The notes under the pieces were generated by a model. That model saw only the letters and a list, made by a program, of their open reading frames with translations. It had not been told where the DNA came from and did no database searches. DNA of 64,000 bases from Pseudomonas sediminis (GTDB lineage Bacteria > Pseudomonadota > Gammaproteobacteria > Pseudomonadales > Pseudomonadaceae). Below, in pieces: positions 51,058 through 60,227 of the stretch. Position 1 is the first letter of the stretch, and each line of letters opens with the position of its first letter. The stretch is taken from assembly GCF_002741105.1 (NCBI RefSeq), contig NZ_NIQU01000011.1, positions 88,280 to 152,279 on the forward strand, given 5' to 3'. The translations under genes and the position numbers were made by a program.

Positions 51058-52365
51058 ATGATCACCGCCCTGGGCTTCGGCCTGATGTTTCTCATCGTCA
51101 CCCTGATCCTGCTGCGCAGAATCAGCCCACTGGTCGCCTTCGTCACCCTGCCGGTGATCGCCAGCGCCCTCGCCGGTTTCGGCCTGAGCGAAATCGGCAA
51201 GTTCATCACCGAGGGGCTGAAAGCCGTGGCTCCAACAGCCACGCTGTTCATCTTCGCCATCCTCTACTTCGGCGTCATGCGCGAGCGCGGTCTGTTCGCA
51301 CCACTAGTCAACTTCCTGCTGCGCAGCACCGGCGGCAAGCCGCTGGCGGTAGCGGTAGTCACTGTCGCGGTAACGGCGGTGACCCATCTGGACGGCATAG
51401 GTGCAGCGACCTTTCTGCTGGTGATTCCCGCACTGCTGCCGCTCTACCTGCGCCTGGGCATGAAACGCGAAATGCTCCTGTGTCTGGTGGTGCTCAGCGC
51501 CGGGGTGATGAACATGGTGCCCTGGGGCGGCACCACGGCGCGCGCCTCGGCGGTGACCGGCATCGACGCCTCGCAGTTGTGGATATCGCTGATTCCCGTG
51601 CAGGCGGTAGGCCTGGCACTGGTCATGGCGCTGGCGGTGTTCCTCGGCCTGCGTGCCCAGCGCAGCTTCCATGGCCATGGCGTGATTGCCGGGCACGAAG
51701 CCGCGCATGCGGATGATTCTGGCGACGACAGCCGTCAGCTGAGTCCAATGAGCTGGCGCTACTGGGCCAACCTGGCGCTGACCCTGATCATCCTCGCCTG
51801 CCTGTTCACCGGCGCTTTCCCACTGTTCGCCTGCTTCATGGTCGGCCTCGGCGTCGCCCTGGTGCTCAACTACCCGAGCCTGGCGGAGCAGAACCAGGCC
51901 GTATTGCGCCACGCCAGCGATGCCATGCAGATGGCCTTGGTAATGCTCGCGGCCGGCATCCTGCTCGGCGTGCTATCCGGCGCAGGCATGTCCGATGGCA
52001 TGGCGCACTGGATGATCAACGTCCTGCCCGAAGGCTCGGCCAACTGGCTGCACGTGATCATCGGCGCCTTCGGCGTGCCGCTGGGCATGCTGTTCTCGCC
52101 GGACGCCTACTACTTCGCCCTGCTGCCGGTGATTCGCGATGTCGCCGTGGCTGCGGGTGTCGACGCCCAAGCCGTAGCCAGCGCCATGCTGATCGGTGAG
52201 AACACCGGCTTCGGCATCAGCCCGGTAGTGCCGAGCGTTTACCTGGCCATCGGCCTGGCCGGCGTCGAGCTGTACAAACACATCCGCTACACCGTGCTGT
52301 GGGCCTGGGGTATCAGCCTGGTGATGCTGGCAGCCGCCGTGCTCTTCGGCGTGGTCACGGTCTGA
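51058..52365 (+). CDS. CitMHS-family transporter
   Basis: The 435-residue membrane protein has about twelve helices. It begins ALGFGLMFLIVTLILLRRISPLVAFV, has VTHLDGIGAATFLLVIPALLPLY (a motif conserved in citrate-Mg transporters of the CitMHS type) and the matching second-half segment FGVPLGMLFSPDAYYFALLPV. CitM/CitH-type transporters take up metal-complexed citrate or related tricarboxylates. Being in an operon with the AtuA pair suggests import of a carboxylic acid broken down by them. It ends in a strong terminator. Confidence 0.88.
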   Translation: MITALGFGLMFLIVTLILLRRISPLVAFVTLPVIASALAGFGLSEIGKFITEGLKAVAPTATLFIFAILYFGVMRERGLFAPLVNFLLRSTGGKPLAVAVVTVAVTAVTHLDGIGAATFLLVIPALLPLYLRLGMKREMLLCLVVLSAGVMNMVPWGGTTARASAVTGIDASQLWISLIPVQAVGLALVMALAVFLGLRAQRSFHGHGVIAGHEAAHADDSGDDSRQLSPMSWRYWANLALTLIILACLFTGAFPLFACFMVGLGVALVLNYPSLAEQNQAVLRHASDAMQMALVMLAAGILLGVLSGAGMSDGMAHWMINVLPEGSANWLHVIIGAFGVPLGMLFSPDAYYFALLPVIRDVAVAAGVDAQAVASAMLIGENTGFGISPVVPSVYLAIGLAGVELYKHIRYTVLWAWGISLVMLAAAVLFGVVTV

Positions 52366-52383
52366 GGCCTGGCCACTGAAAAG

Positions 52384-52413
52384 AAAAAAGGATCGCCGAG
52401 GCGATCCTTTTTT
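52384..52413. terminator. Bidirectional terminator
   Basis: AAAAAAGGATCGCC and GGCGATCCTTTTTT form a perfect hairpin with a two-base loop as written (in practice a four- to six-base loop), lying between two convergent operons. Confidence 0.92.
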
Positions 52414-52429
52414 CATTCTGCAGGGCGAA

Positions 52430-53674
52430 TCAGGCGGGCTGATTCCACGGGCGGTCGCCGTGCTCATCCTTGATGCGCGTCGGCAGGCCCATTACGTCCA
52501 GCAGCGTGAGGAACGGCTCGGCCGGCAACTCTTCGACATTGACCATGCGCTTGGCATCCCATTCGCCACGCGCAACCAGCAGCGCTGCGGCGACTGGCGG
52601 TACGCCAGCTGTGTAGGAAATGCCCTGGCTGTCGGTCTCGGCGAAGGCGTCTTCGTGATCAGCCACGTTGTAGATGAACAGCTCGCGCGGCTGGCCATCC
52701 TTGGTGCCCTTGACCAGGTCGCCGATGCAGGTCTTGCCGCTGTAGCCCGGCGCCAGCGAGGCGGGATCGGGCAGCACGGCCTTGACCACCTTGAGCGGCA
52801 CCACTTCGAGGCCTTCGGCGGTCTTGACCGGTTGCTCGGAGAGCAGGCCGAGGTTCTTCAGCACGGTGAACACGTTGATGTAGTGGTCACCGAAGCTCAT
52901 CCAGAAGCGCACGTTCGGTACGTCGAGGTGCTTGGACAGTGAGTGCACCTCGTCATGGCCGGTCAGGTACAGGTTCTGTACGCCCACCACGGGCAGGTCG
53001 TCGGTGCGTTTGACCTCGAACATGCTGTTGGGTGTCCACTGGCTGTTCTGCCAGCTGTAGACCGTGCCGGTGAATTCGCGGAAATTGATTTCCGGGTCGA
53101 AATTGGTGGCGAAGTACTTGCCGTGCGAACCGGCGTTGACGTCGAGGATGTCGATCGACTCGATCTTGTCGAAGTACTGCTGTTGCGCCAGAGCGGCATA
53201 GGAATTGACCACGCCCGGGTCGAAGCCGACGCCGAGGATCGCGGTAACGCCCTTGTCCTGACATTCAGCCAGATGCTTCCACTCGTAGTTGCCGTACCAC
53301 GGCGGGGTTTCACAGATCTTGCTCGGATCTTCGTGGATCGCGGTGTCCAGATAGGCGACGCCGGTGTCGATGCAGGCGCGCAGCACGGACATGTTGAGGA
53401 ACGCCGAACCGACGTTGATGACGATCTGCGATTCGGTTTCGCGGATCAGTGCCTTGGTCGCTTCCACGTCCAGGGCGTTAAGCGCATAGGCCTTGATCTC
53501 GCCGGGCTGCTTGAGACCGCCCTTGGCCTGCACGCTGTCGATGATGGCCTGGCATTTGGAGATGTTGCGCGACGCAATTGCAATGCGACCTAACTCGTCA
53601 TTGTGTTGCGCGCACTTATGGGCCACCACCTTGGCAACACCTCCTGCACCAATGATCAGAACATTCTTCTTCAA
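52430..53674 (-). CDS. Carboxynorspermidine synthase/dehydrogenase
   Basis: The 414-residue enzyme of the saccharopine dehydrogenase superfamily reduces the Schiff base of a diamine and aspartate semialdehyde to carboxy(nor)spermidine. It starts with a Rossmann motif VLIIGAGGVAKVVAHKCAQ, and has LGVGFDPGVVNSYAAL and EPEINF-like segments (DPEINFREFTGTVYSWQ) of this subgroup. A TTG at 53674 has an ideal GGAGG eight bases upstream, better than the GTG at 53683, which would sit against the ribosome site. It lies after nspC in the same direction. Together they make spermidine without decarboxylated SAM. Confidence 0.9.
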   Translation of the reverse strand: MKKNVLIIGAGGVAKVVAHKCAQHNDELGRIAIASRNISKCQAIIDSVQAKGGLKQPGEIKAYALNALDVEATKALIRETESQIVINVGSAFLNMSVLRACIDTGVAYLDTAIHEDPSKICETPPWYGNYEWKHLAECQDKGVTAILGVGFDPGVVNSYAALAQQQYFDKIESIDILDVNAGSHGKYFATNFDPEINFREFTGTVYSWQNSQWTPNSMFEVKRTDDLPVVGVQNLYLTGHDEVHSLSKHLDVPNVRFWMSFGDHYINVFTVLKNLGLLSEQPVKTAEGLEVVPLKVVKAVLPDPASLAPGYSGKTCIGDLVKGTKDGQPRELFIYNVADHEDAFAETDSQGISYTAGVPPVAAALLVARGEWDAKRMVNVEELPAEPFLTLLDVMGLPTRIKDEHGDRPWNQPA

Positions 53675-53726
53675 TTGTTTCACCTCCAGGGAACTGCGTT
53701 GTTTGAAGCGTTTTGATGTGTATTTC

Positions 53727-53812
53727 GGGTGGCGGGCTGAAGCCCACCCTACGACCCAAATCAGGACAGTTGGTAGGGTGGGCCGGGCGACGTTCCGCTT
53801 CAGCCCACCACC
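53727..53812. repeat. Intergenic palindrome (GGTGGGC...GCCCACC type)
   Basis: GGTGGCGGGCTGAAGCCCACCCTACG faces GGTAGGGTGGGCC...CTTCAGCCCACC between nspC and its partner gene. It is a REP-like repeat; it would lie within the transcript of the two genes. Confidence 0.65.
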
Positions 53813-53818
53813 ACGGCG

Positions 53819-54916
53819 TTAAGACAGGCTGGACAGGTAGTCGTCGAACTCGAATTTACGCGCCACCTCGACACTACCGTCGAGTTGTTTCACCACGATG
53901 GACGGCATCTTCAGACCGTTGAACCAGTTCTTCTTGACCATCGTGTAGCCGGCCGCGTCGATGAACGACAGGCGGTCACCAATCTGCAGCGGCTTGTCGA
54001 ACTGGTACTCGCCGAAGATATCGCCGGCCAGACAGGATTTGCCGCAGACCATGTAGGTATGTTCGCCATCGTTCGGCGCCATCTTGGCGTTGAGGCGATA
54101 GATCAGCAGATCGAGCATGTGCGCTTCGATGGAGCTGTCGACCACCGCCAGATGCTTGCCGTTGTACAGGGTGTCGAGCACGGTGACTTCCAGCGAGGCG
54201 CTGAGGGTGATCGCCGCTTCGCCCGGCTCCAGATACACCTGCACGCCGTACTTCTCGGAGAAGGCTTTAAGGCGCGCGCAGAAGGCATCGATCGGATAGC
54301 CCTCGCCGGTGAAGTGGATGCCGCCACCGAGACTGACCCACTCGACCTGGGCGATCAGGTGGCCAAAACGCTCTTCGATGGTGGTGAGCATCTTGTCGAA
54401 CAGCTCGAAGCTGCCGTTCTCGCAGTTGTTGTGGAACATGAAGCCGGAAATCTGCCCCATGACCTGCTCGATCTTCGCAGGGTCCCACTCGCCGAGGCGG
54501 CTGAATGGACGGGCCGGGTCGGCCAGCAGGTAGTCGGAGCTGCTCACCTGCGGGTTGACGCGCAAGCCGCGGATGGTGCCTTCGGTACGCTCGGCGAAGC
54601 GTTCGAGCTGGCCGATGGAGTTGAAGATGATCTTGTCGCAGTTGGCGACCATCTCTTCGATCTCGTCGTCGGCCCAGGCCACGCTGTAGGCGTGGGTTTC
54701 GCCAGCGAATTTCTGCCGGCCCAGCTTCAGCTCATACAGCGACGACGACGTGGTGCCGTCCATGTACTGCTGCATCAGGTCGAACACCGACCAGGTGGCG
54801 AAGCATTTCAGCGCCAGCAGCGCCTTGGCACCGGAGTTCTCGCGCACGTAGGCGATCTTCTCCAGGTTGACCAGAAGCTTCTGTTTGTCGATGAGGTAGT
54901 ACGGCGTCTGGATCAT
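53819..54916 (-). CDS. nspC: Carboxynorspermidine decarboxylase NspC
   Basis: The 365-residue PLP enzyme of the alanine-racemase fold decarboxylates carboxy(nor)spermidine. The PLP lysine lies in AKALLALKCFATWSVF. VSLGGGIHFTGEGYP binds phosphate, YLEPGEAAI carries the Glu-Pro-Gly motif, and GKSCLAGDIFGEY holds the catalytic Cys from the partner subunit. ATG 54916 gives the conserved MIQTPYYLIDKQ start; the frame remains open to 55048. A GGGGGG/CCCCCC hairpin (54945-54962) lies in the leader, just ahead of the start. Confidence 0.93.
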   Translation of the reverse strand: MIQTPYYLIDKQKLLVNLEKIAYVRENSGAKALLALKCFATWSVFDLMQQYMDGTTSSSLYELKLGRQKFAGETHAYSVAWADDEIEEMVANCDKIIFNSIGQLERFAERTEGTIRGLRVNPQVSSSDYLLADPARPFSRLGEWDPAKIEQVMGQISGFMFHNNCENGSFELFDKMLTTIEERFGHLIAQVEWVSLGGGIHFTGEGYPIDAFCARLKAFSEKYGVQVYLEPGEAAITLSASLEVTVLDTLYNGKHLAVVDSSIEAHMLDLLIYRLNAKMAPNDGEHTYMVCGKSCLAGDIFGEYQFDKPLQIGDRLSFIDAAGYTMVKKNWFNGLKMPSIVVKQLDGSVEVARKFEFDDYLSSLS

Positions 54917-55221
54917 CTCGTCGCCCCAGCAAGGTCGGCCAATGGAGGGGGGTTGCGCCCCCCGGAAAAAAGTGGACGCGAATTGTGCCGATAACCGGCA
55001 AATATCGAAAGGGCATTGGGGATTTTTTGTACAACAGGCCATGACCATTATTGGGCCTGTTCGAGCTGACAGGCTAAGAACCTGGGGTTACAGGCCGATG
55101 ACGCTGCGCGATCACCTTGCCCTGCATCGCAACACCTGCCTCTGATCGATTCGGACTCAAACCCGGCATCCACCTTGCAGTACAATCGCTCCTTTTTCAC
55201 TTGCCTGGAACCGGCGCCTCG
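54917..55221. promoter_or_regulatory. Divergent intergenic region nspC / mksF
   Basis: This 305-base gap must hold the promoters of both operons. It contains a G6/C6 hairpin close to the nspC start codon (54945-54962), which could limit translation of nspC, and an AT-rich patch (GGGGATTTTTTGTACAACAG) at about 55018-55037. No gene is convincing in it. Confidence 0.4.
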
Positions 55222-56463
55222 ATGATCGATCCCAAGCGCGTTTTGCGCGCCCTCGCCGAACACTGGACGTTGCTCGAACCGCTCTGCGAACGTTTCGACG
55301 CGGGCACCCTGAGCCTGGTCGAACTGCGCGGCCAGCTCGCCACACAGTTGCCCGACGCCACGCCCAGCGACACCACTGCCTTGCTCGACACCTGGATTCG
55401 CCTGGACATCCTCGTGCCAGTGGCGAAGAGCCCCAACCGTTTCGAGCTCAACGCGCAGATCCATGATTTTCTCGCCTACCTGCGCCGCGAGCACCGCCTC
55501 GGCCTGTGCCTGGAGATCGAAGCCTACCTGCGCCACCTGGAGCGCCTGGCCGGCTATATCCAGGACGCCTTCGAGGTGCGCGATGCCCACGACCTGACGC
55601 GTCAGTTGCGCTTGCTCGATATGCGCGTGCGCGACGTACTGAAGAAGTTGGCCAACGACGAACAGGCGCTGGTCAGCGTGGCCGACCGGGCCAAGACCAG
55701 CGACCGGCAGATTCCCCTGCGCCAACGCTACGCCGAGGTGCTGGCCACCTGGGACGAATACGTCGAGCCGATGATTCAACTGGTCGCCGCCGACGGCGCT
55801 TTCGAGCAGGGCGTACGCCGCGTCGAACAGGTGCTGCTGCGCCTGCTCGGCGATCAACAGCGCCTCGGCCAGCTGGTCGACGACGACCTGCTGCTGCGTA
55901 CCCACGCGCGCATCCTGGAAATGCAGACCACTGCCCAGTTAACCCTGCGCAAGGCCCGCGAACTGCTCCTGCCACTGCGCGAAGAAGCGCGCCGGCACAA
56001 CGCAGTGACCCGCGGTGCCGCCCTGGCACTGTCGGTGATCCGCAAGAAGGGCATCGACGCCGTGCCACAGGCGGCCATGCCGCTGTTCACCCGGCCGCAG
56101 AGCAACTTCCTCGGTTCGGCCAGTCAGGTCGAGGCCTACGTCTACGCCCTGGCGCGCTTCGAAGCCAAGCCGGCGCATTTCCCCAAGGCCAGTGGCAACC
56201 GCAAGGGCGGCGCGCCCAAGGCACCGAAGACCGCGCGGGAAATGATCGAGCGCTGCGAACAGGCCCTGCCGCTGCCGGATCTGATGACCTGGCTGCTGGA
56301 GCAGGAACCGGAAGGCGCCACCGACGAGCTGCTCTACTGGTTCTCGCGTCTGTCGCGCGAGGGCCGCTTCCAGCGCGACCGTCTGGAGCGCCAGACCTAC
56401 CTGACCCGCGAGCATGAAATCAGCATCAGCTCCTATGCGTTGGTGGGCCGCCCCAGTGCCTGA
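55222..56463 (+). CDS. mksF: MksF, kleisin subunit of the MksBEF condensin
   Basis: The 413-residue protein is the first gene of the Mks (MukBEF-like SMC) locus. It starts with a winged-helix-like segment (DPKRVLRALAEHWTLLEPLCERFDAGTLSL), continues with long helices and ends with a second winged-helix region (LLYWFSRLSREGRFQRDRLERQTY). It bridges the MksB heads and holds MksE. ATG 55222 gives the normal N terminus. A palindrome separates it from mksE. In P. aeruginosa the same three-gene order (mksF-mksE-mksB) is known. Confidence 0.88.
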   Translation: MIDPKRVLRALAEHWTLLEPLCERFDAGTLSLVELRGQLATQLPDATPSDTTALLDTWIRLDILVPVAKSPNRFELNAQIHDFLAYLRREHRLGLCLEIEAYLRHLERLAGYIQDAFEVRDAHDLTRQLRLLDMRVRDVLKKLANDEQALVSVADRAKTSDRQIPLRQRYAEVLATWDEYVEPMIQLVAADGAFEQGVRRVEQVLLRLLGDQQRLGQLVDDDLLLRTHARILEMQTTAQLTLRKARELLLPLREEARRHNAVTRGAALALSVIRKKGIDAVPQAAMPLFTRPQSNFLGSASQVEAYVYALARFEAKPAHFPKASGNRKGGAPKAPKTAREMIERCEQALPLPDLMTWLLEQEPEGATDELLYWFSRLSREGRFQRDRLERQTYLTREHEISISSYALVGRPSA

Positions 56464-56468
56464 TTTTT

Positions 56469-56548
56469 ACGTAGGGTGGACAGCGCTTTTCTTGTCCACC
56501 TTGTTGATTGCCATGCGGTGGACGGATAAAGCGTCGTCCACCCTACGA
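56469..56548. repeat. Intergenic palindrome (GTAGGGTGGAC family)
   Basis: CGTAGGGTGGACAGCGCTTTT and AAAGCGTCGTCCACCCTACG flank about 38 bases inside the mks operon, between mksF and mksE. A fragment of the same family is at about 17088-17114. Confidence 0.7.
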
Positions 56549-56567
56549 CTGCCCGTGAGCATGACGC

Positions 56568-57257
56568 ATGAACATTGATTTGAAAGAAATGACCCAGCTC
56601 GCGGCCGCCTTCCGCGACCTGTTCAAGGGCTACCACATCTCGCGCAGCGAGCCGGAGTGCTACGCCCAGTTGTCCAGCATGCAGGATCAGTATCGTGCAC
56701 TGTTCCGCGCCCTCGGCTTCGAGCTGGTGTGCGACCCGCGCGGCTTCTACTACTTCGTGCCCGAGCAGGTCGCCCCGCAGGTGAACAAGACCGCTCAGCG
56801 CCTGGCGTTATTCACCTTCATTCTGGTCGAGCACCTGGCCGACCAAGGCCGCGACCCGCTCTCCGTACTCGACGGCGGCAGCATCGGCCGTGACGAGCTG
56901 CCGGCGCTGCTGGAGAAGTACCGCGACCTGTTCCTGCAGGCCGAAGTCACCACCTTCGAGGAGCTGGAAGACAAGATCATCCGCCGCCTCATCCAGCTCG
57001 GCTTCGCCGAGGACAGCAACGGTGTGTACCGCTTCCTGCCTCCGATGCATCGTTTCCTCGACGTCTGCCTGTCGGTGCAGCACGACCGTGACCTGGCCGC
57101 CAGCCTGCACAGCAGTGACCTGCCGCTGCCGGCTCCGGTGCTGCTGGACGATGACGGCGACGCCGATCCGCTCGAAGCCGTGGACGAAGAATCCGAGGAT
57201 GATGCCCTGGCCCGCGCCATGGCCGAAGAACGCGCCGCACAGGAGATGGACGCATGA
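56568..57257 (+). CDS. mksE: MksE, accessory subunit of MksBEF
   Basis: The 229-residue protein is the small KITE-type subunit: MTQLAAAFRDLFKGYHISR at the N terminus, LRALGFELVCDPRGFYYFVP and QLGFAEDSNGVYRFLPPMHRFLDVCL are family landmarks of tandem winged helices. The C-terminal 40 residues are very acidic (DDDGDADPLEAVDEESEDD). The stop overlaps the mksB start (ATGA), so the products are made together. Confidence 0.9.
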   Translation: MNIDLKEMTQLAAAFRDLFKGYHISRSEPECYAQLSSMQDQYRALFRALGFELVCDPRGFYYFVPEQVAPQVNKTAQRLALFTFILVEHLADQGRDPLSVLDGGSIGRDELPALLEKYRDLFLQAEVTTFEELEDKIIRRLIQLGFAEDSNGVYRFLPPMHRFLDVCLSVQHDRDLAASLHSSDLPLPAPVLLDDDGDADPLEAVDEESEDDALARAMAEERAAQEMDA

Positions 57258-60085
57258 GCCAGGAACGCTACGGCATCCGCCGCTTCGCCCTGCTGAACAC
57301 CGCCGGCTACAGCCTCGGCCTGTTCCCGCTGGAAAACCCGCTGTCGGTCTACGGCGCCAACAACCTGGGCAAATCCGCCTCGATCAACGCCCTGCAGTTC
57401 CCCATCCTGGCGCGCATGTCGGACATGAGCTTCGGCAAGTACAGCCTGGAAGCCTCGCGCAAGTTCTACTTCGCCAGCGACACCAGCTACATCCTCGTCG
57501 AAGTTGCCCTGCCCCATGGCCCGCACGTGATCGGCGTGGCCGGTCGCGGCCCGGGCGGCGGCTTCGGTCACCAGATCTTCGCCTACGCCGGCGAGCTGGA
57601 TCTGGAGCATTACCAGCAGAACGGCACCTGCCTGCGTCAGCGCGAGCTGTTCAAGAACCTCGGTCAGGCCGGCATCACCGCCTACGAACTGAAGCCCGAC
57701 GAATTGCGTCGCCTGCTGGTCGGCGGTCACACCAGCATTCCGCTGGATCTGACCCTGATCCCGCTGCGCTCGACCAGCGAGCAGAGCCTGAAGACCTTCC
57801 GCGCCCTGTTCATCAACCTGCTGCACATGCGCGAGATCACCGCCGCCAAGCTCAAGCAGCTGTTCCTCGATGCCTTCGAGCACAGCCTGCGCTCCGGCAG
57901 CGTCGACTACATCGCCGCCACCGAGGAAGCCTTCCGCGACGTACGCCGCATGGAGCAGGACTACCAGGCCCTGGTGACTGCCGGCCCGCAGATCGAGGCA
58001 CTGGCGGCCGGCGTGGCCCAGCGCGAACTGCTGCGCGGCAAGCTACACCGCCTCTCGCCGCTGCTCGACAACCTGCTCGGCACCTGGCACGACTACGCCG
58101 ATGCGCGCAAGGAAGAGCTGGTGATCCAGGCCGAACACTACCGCAACGAGCAGGACGATCTGCAGAACGAACAGCGTGGCGGCACCAGTGAGCTGATGCG
58201 CCTGGAGCGTGAGATCAGCGAAATCCAGCGCTGGCTGGGTGAGCTGTCGGTACTGAGGAACCGTTTCGCCCTGGTGGAAAACGCCAAGGTGCTGGAAGAA
58301 CAATTGCTCGCCGCCAAGGACGCCCATGACGAACTGGCCGGCGCCCTGGCGCAGTCGCGGCAGTTCTCCAGCGAAGACCTGGACGAGCGCCTGCGCGACC
58401 TGGAAAAACGCCTCAAGTCGGTCAAGCAGCAGCTCGACCACGCCGACAACAACAGCTACTCGCGCCTGCGTGAGGAGTTCAGCCAGGCCGACGTCGACCG
58501 CCTGATGCGCCTGTTCAACGGCCAGCTGTTCAGCCTGCCGCTCGGCGAAAAAGGCATCCAGGCCGACGGCGACAACTGGGTCAAGGCGGTCGAAGCGGTG
58601 CTGGATCGCTTCAAGGGCGATACCTTCGCCGTGCCGGGCCTGTCCATCGACCTCAGCCATATCGAGCCGCCCGCCCTGCAGGCCCTGGCCGACCGCGCCG
58701 CCCTGCGCGACCAGAAGGATCGCCTGGAACGCGAGCTCAAGCAGCTCAAGACCCAACAGTCGGTCGCCGCCGACCGCGCCGCCAGCAAGGCCCAGGCCGA
58801 GACGCTGTACCAGGCCGTGCTGGATGCGCAGAAAGCCCTGGAAGACTTCCGCAAGAGCCAGACCCTGGCCGCCGAGGAACCGCAGAAGCTGGAACGCCTG
58901 GCCGAGCTGGAAGGCGCCCAGGACGAACTCAAACGTGCCAGCGATGCCTTCGCCGAGCGCGTGCAGCAACTCTCCGCCAAGCTGCAACTGGTCGGCCGCC
59001 AACTGGCCGATCTGGAAGCCAAGGAACGCACCCTGGAAGATGCCCTGCGTCGTCGCCAGTTGCTGCCGGCCGACCTGCCCTTCGGCACGCCGTTCATGGA
59101 GCCGGTGGACGACTCGCTGGACAACCTGCTGCCGCTACTCAACGACTACCAGGACACCTGGCAGGCACTGCAACGCATCGACGGTCAGATCGAAGCGCTA
59201 TACGCCCAGGTACGCCTGAAGGGCGTGGCCAAGTTCGACAGCGAGGACGATGTCGAGCGCCGCCTGCAACTGCTGGTCAATGCCTACGCCCACCGTCAGG
59301 ACGAAGCCCTGACCCTGGCCAAAGCGCGTCGTGCAGCGGTCACCGATATCGCCCGTACCCTGCGCAATATCCGCAGCGACTATGACAACCTCGAGCACCA
59401 GCTGGCGCTGTTCAACCGCGAGATTAACAAGCGCCAGGTCTCCAACCTGCAAAGTTTCCGCATCGTCCTGGCACCGAACAAGGAAGCCCTGCGCCATATC
59501 GATCAGATCATCCACAGCGCCGGCCAGTATGAGGAAGGCGAAACCCTGTCGGTGTTCGACCTGTCGCAATCAGCCGATCAGGATGCCAAGAACGAGGAAG
59601 CCAAGGACTACCTGTCGCGCCTGGTCGCTGCCAACGGCAACCAGCTGGGCCTGAAGGATCTGTTCGAACTGGCTTTCGAGATCACCAAGGTGCATGGCCA
59701 GCCGATCATCCACACGGACATCGATGGTGCCGCCTCCAACGGCACCACGATGACCATCAAGGCGCTGACCAACATGTACCTGTTGCTGCACCTGATGGAT
59801 CGTGAGCAGGCCGGGCGCGTGCGTCTGCCCTACTACCTCGACGAGGCGGCGGACATCGACGAGCGCAACCAGCAGGCCCTGATCGAAACCAGCCTGCAGC
59901 TCGGCTTCGTGCCGATCCTGGCGTCGGTGAAGCCGCAGGTCTCGGCCCATGTGGCCATCGACCTGGAAGGCGGCAGCGGCCCCAACGGTATCTACATCGA
60001 CGAGGCGGACTGGAAGTTCATCAAGCCACGCGAAAGCGCCAAGGCCCAGGAGCCTGCGCAGGAGGAAACTGCCGAGCCTGCCTGA
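57254..60085 (+). CDS. mksB: MksB, SMC ATPase of the alternative condensin
   Basis: The 943-residue SMC-like ATPase helps organise the chromosome. Walker A (GANNLGKS) is at residues 34-41. Two long coiled-coil arms surround a short hinge region near the middle (around residues 410-470, PLGEKGIQADGDNWVKAV). The C-terminal lobe has the Walker B region LPYYLDEAADIDERNQ. It is shorter than MukB or canonical SMC, as expected for MksB. No MksG/JetD topoisomerase-like nuclease gene follows; the next genes face the other way after a terminator. Confidence 0.92.
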   Translation: MSQERYGIRRFALLNTAGYSLGLFPLENPLSVYGANNLGKSASINALQFPILARMSDMSFGKYSLEASRKFYFASDTSYILVEVALPHGPHVIGVAGRGPGGGFGHQIFAYAGELDLEHYQQNGTCLRQRELFKNLGQAGITAYELKPDELRRLLVGGHTSIPLDLTLIPLRSTSEQSLKTFRALFINLLHMREITAAKLKQLFLDAFEHSLRSGSVDYIAATEEAFRDVRRMEQDYQALVTAGPQIEALAAGVAQRELLRGKLHRLSPLLDNLLGTWHDYADARKEELVIQAEHYRNEQDDLQNEQRGGTSELMRLEREISEIQRWLGELSVLRNRFALVENAKVLEEQLLAAKDAHDELAGALAQSRQFSSEDLDERLRDLEKRLKSVKQQLDHADNNSYSRLREEFSQADVDRLMRLFNGQLFSLPLGEKGIQADGDNWVKAVEAVLDRFKGDTFAVPGLSIDLSHIEPPALQALADRAALRDQKDRLERELKQLKTQQSVAADRAASKAQAETLYQAVLDAQKALEDFRKSQTLAAEEPQKLERLAELEGAQDELKRASDAFAERVQQLSAKLQLVGRQLADLEAKERTLEDALRRRQLLPADLPFGTPFMEPVDDSLDNLLPLLNDYQDTWQALQRIDGQIEALYAQVRLKGVAKFDSEDDVERRLQLLVNAYAHRQDEALTLAKARRAAVTDIARTLRNIRSDYDNLEHQLALFNREINKRQVSNLQSFRIVLAPNKEALRHIDQIIHSAGQYEEGETLSVFDLSQSADQDAKNEEAKDYLSRLVAANGNQLGLKDLFELAFEITKVHGQPIIHTDIDGAASNGTTMTIKALTNMYLLLHLMDREQAGRVRLPYYLDEAADIDERNQQALIETSLQLGFVPILASVKPQVSAHVAIDLEGGSGPNGIYIDEADWKFIKPRESAKAQEPAQEETAEPA

Positions 60086-60089
60086 CCGC

Positions 60090-60163
60090 ATCGCGGCTGA
60101 AGCCGCTCCTACGACTCACGCACGTGTAGGAGCGGCTGGGCGGCATTCCGCTTTAGCCGCGAG
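60090..60163. repeat. Intergenic palindromes after mksB
   Basis: Two overlapping motifs related to REP elements: CGCGGCTGAAGCCGCTCCTACG, then GTAGGAGCGGCTGGGCGGCATTCCGCTTTAGCCGCGAG. They lie just before a strong terminator. Confidence 0.65.
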
Positions 60164-60180
60164 CTTTTATAGCCGCAAAA

Positions 60181-60213
60181 ATGAAAGGGGCCGCTTAATG
60201 CGGCCCCTTTCAT
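60181..60213. terminator. Bidirectional terminator mksB / MCE gene
   Basis: ATGAAAGGGGCCGC and its exact complement enclose TTAAT. The arms end in T- and A-rich tracts (on the plus strand, CCCCTTTCATTT), so the hairpin can serve both convergent operons. Confidence 0.88.
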
Positions 60214-60227
60214 TTCTATGTTGCTCA

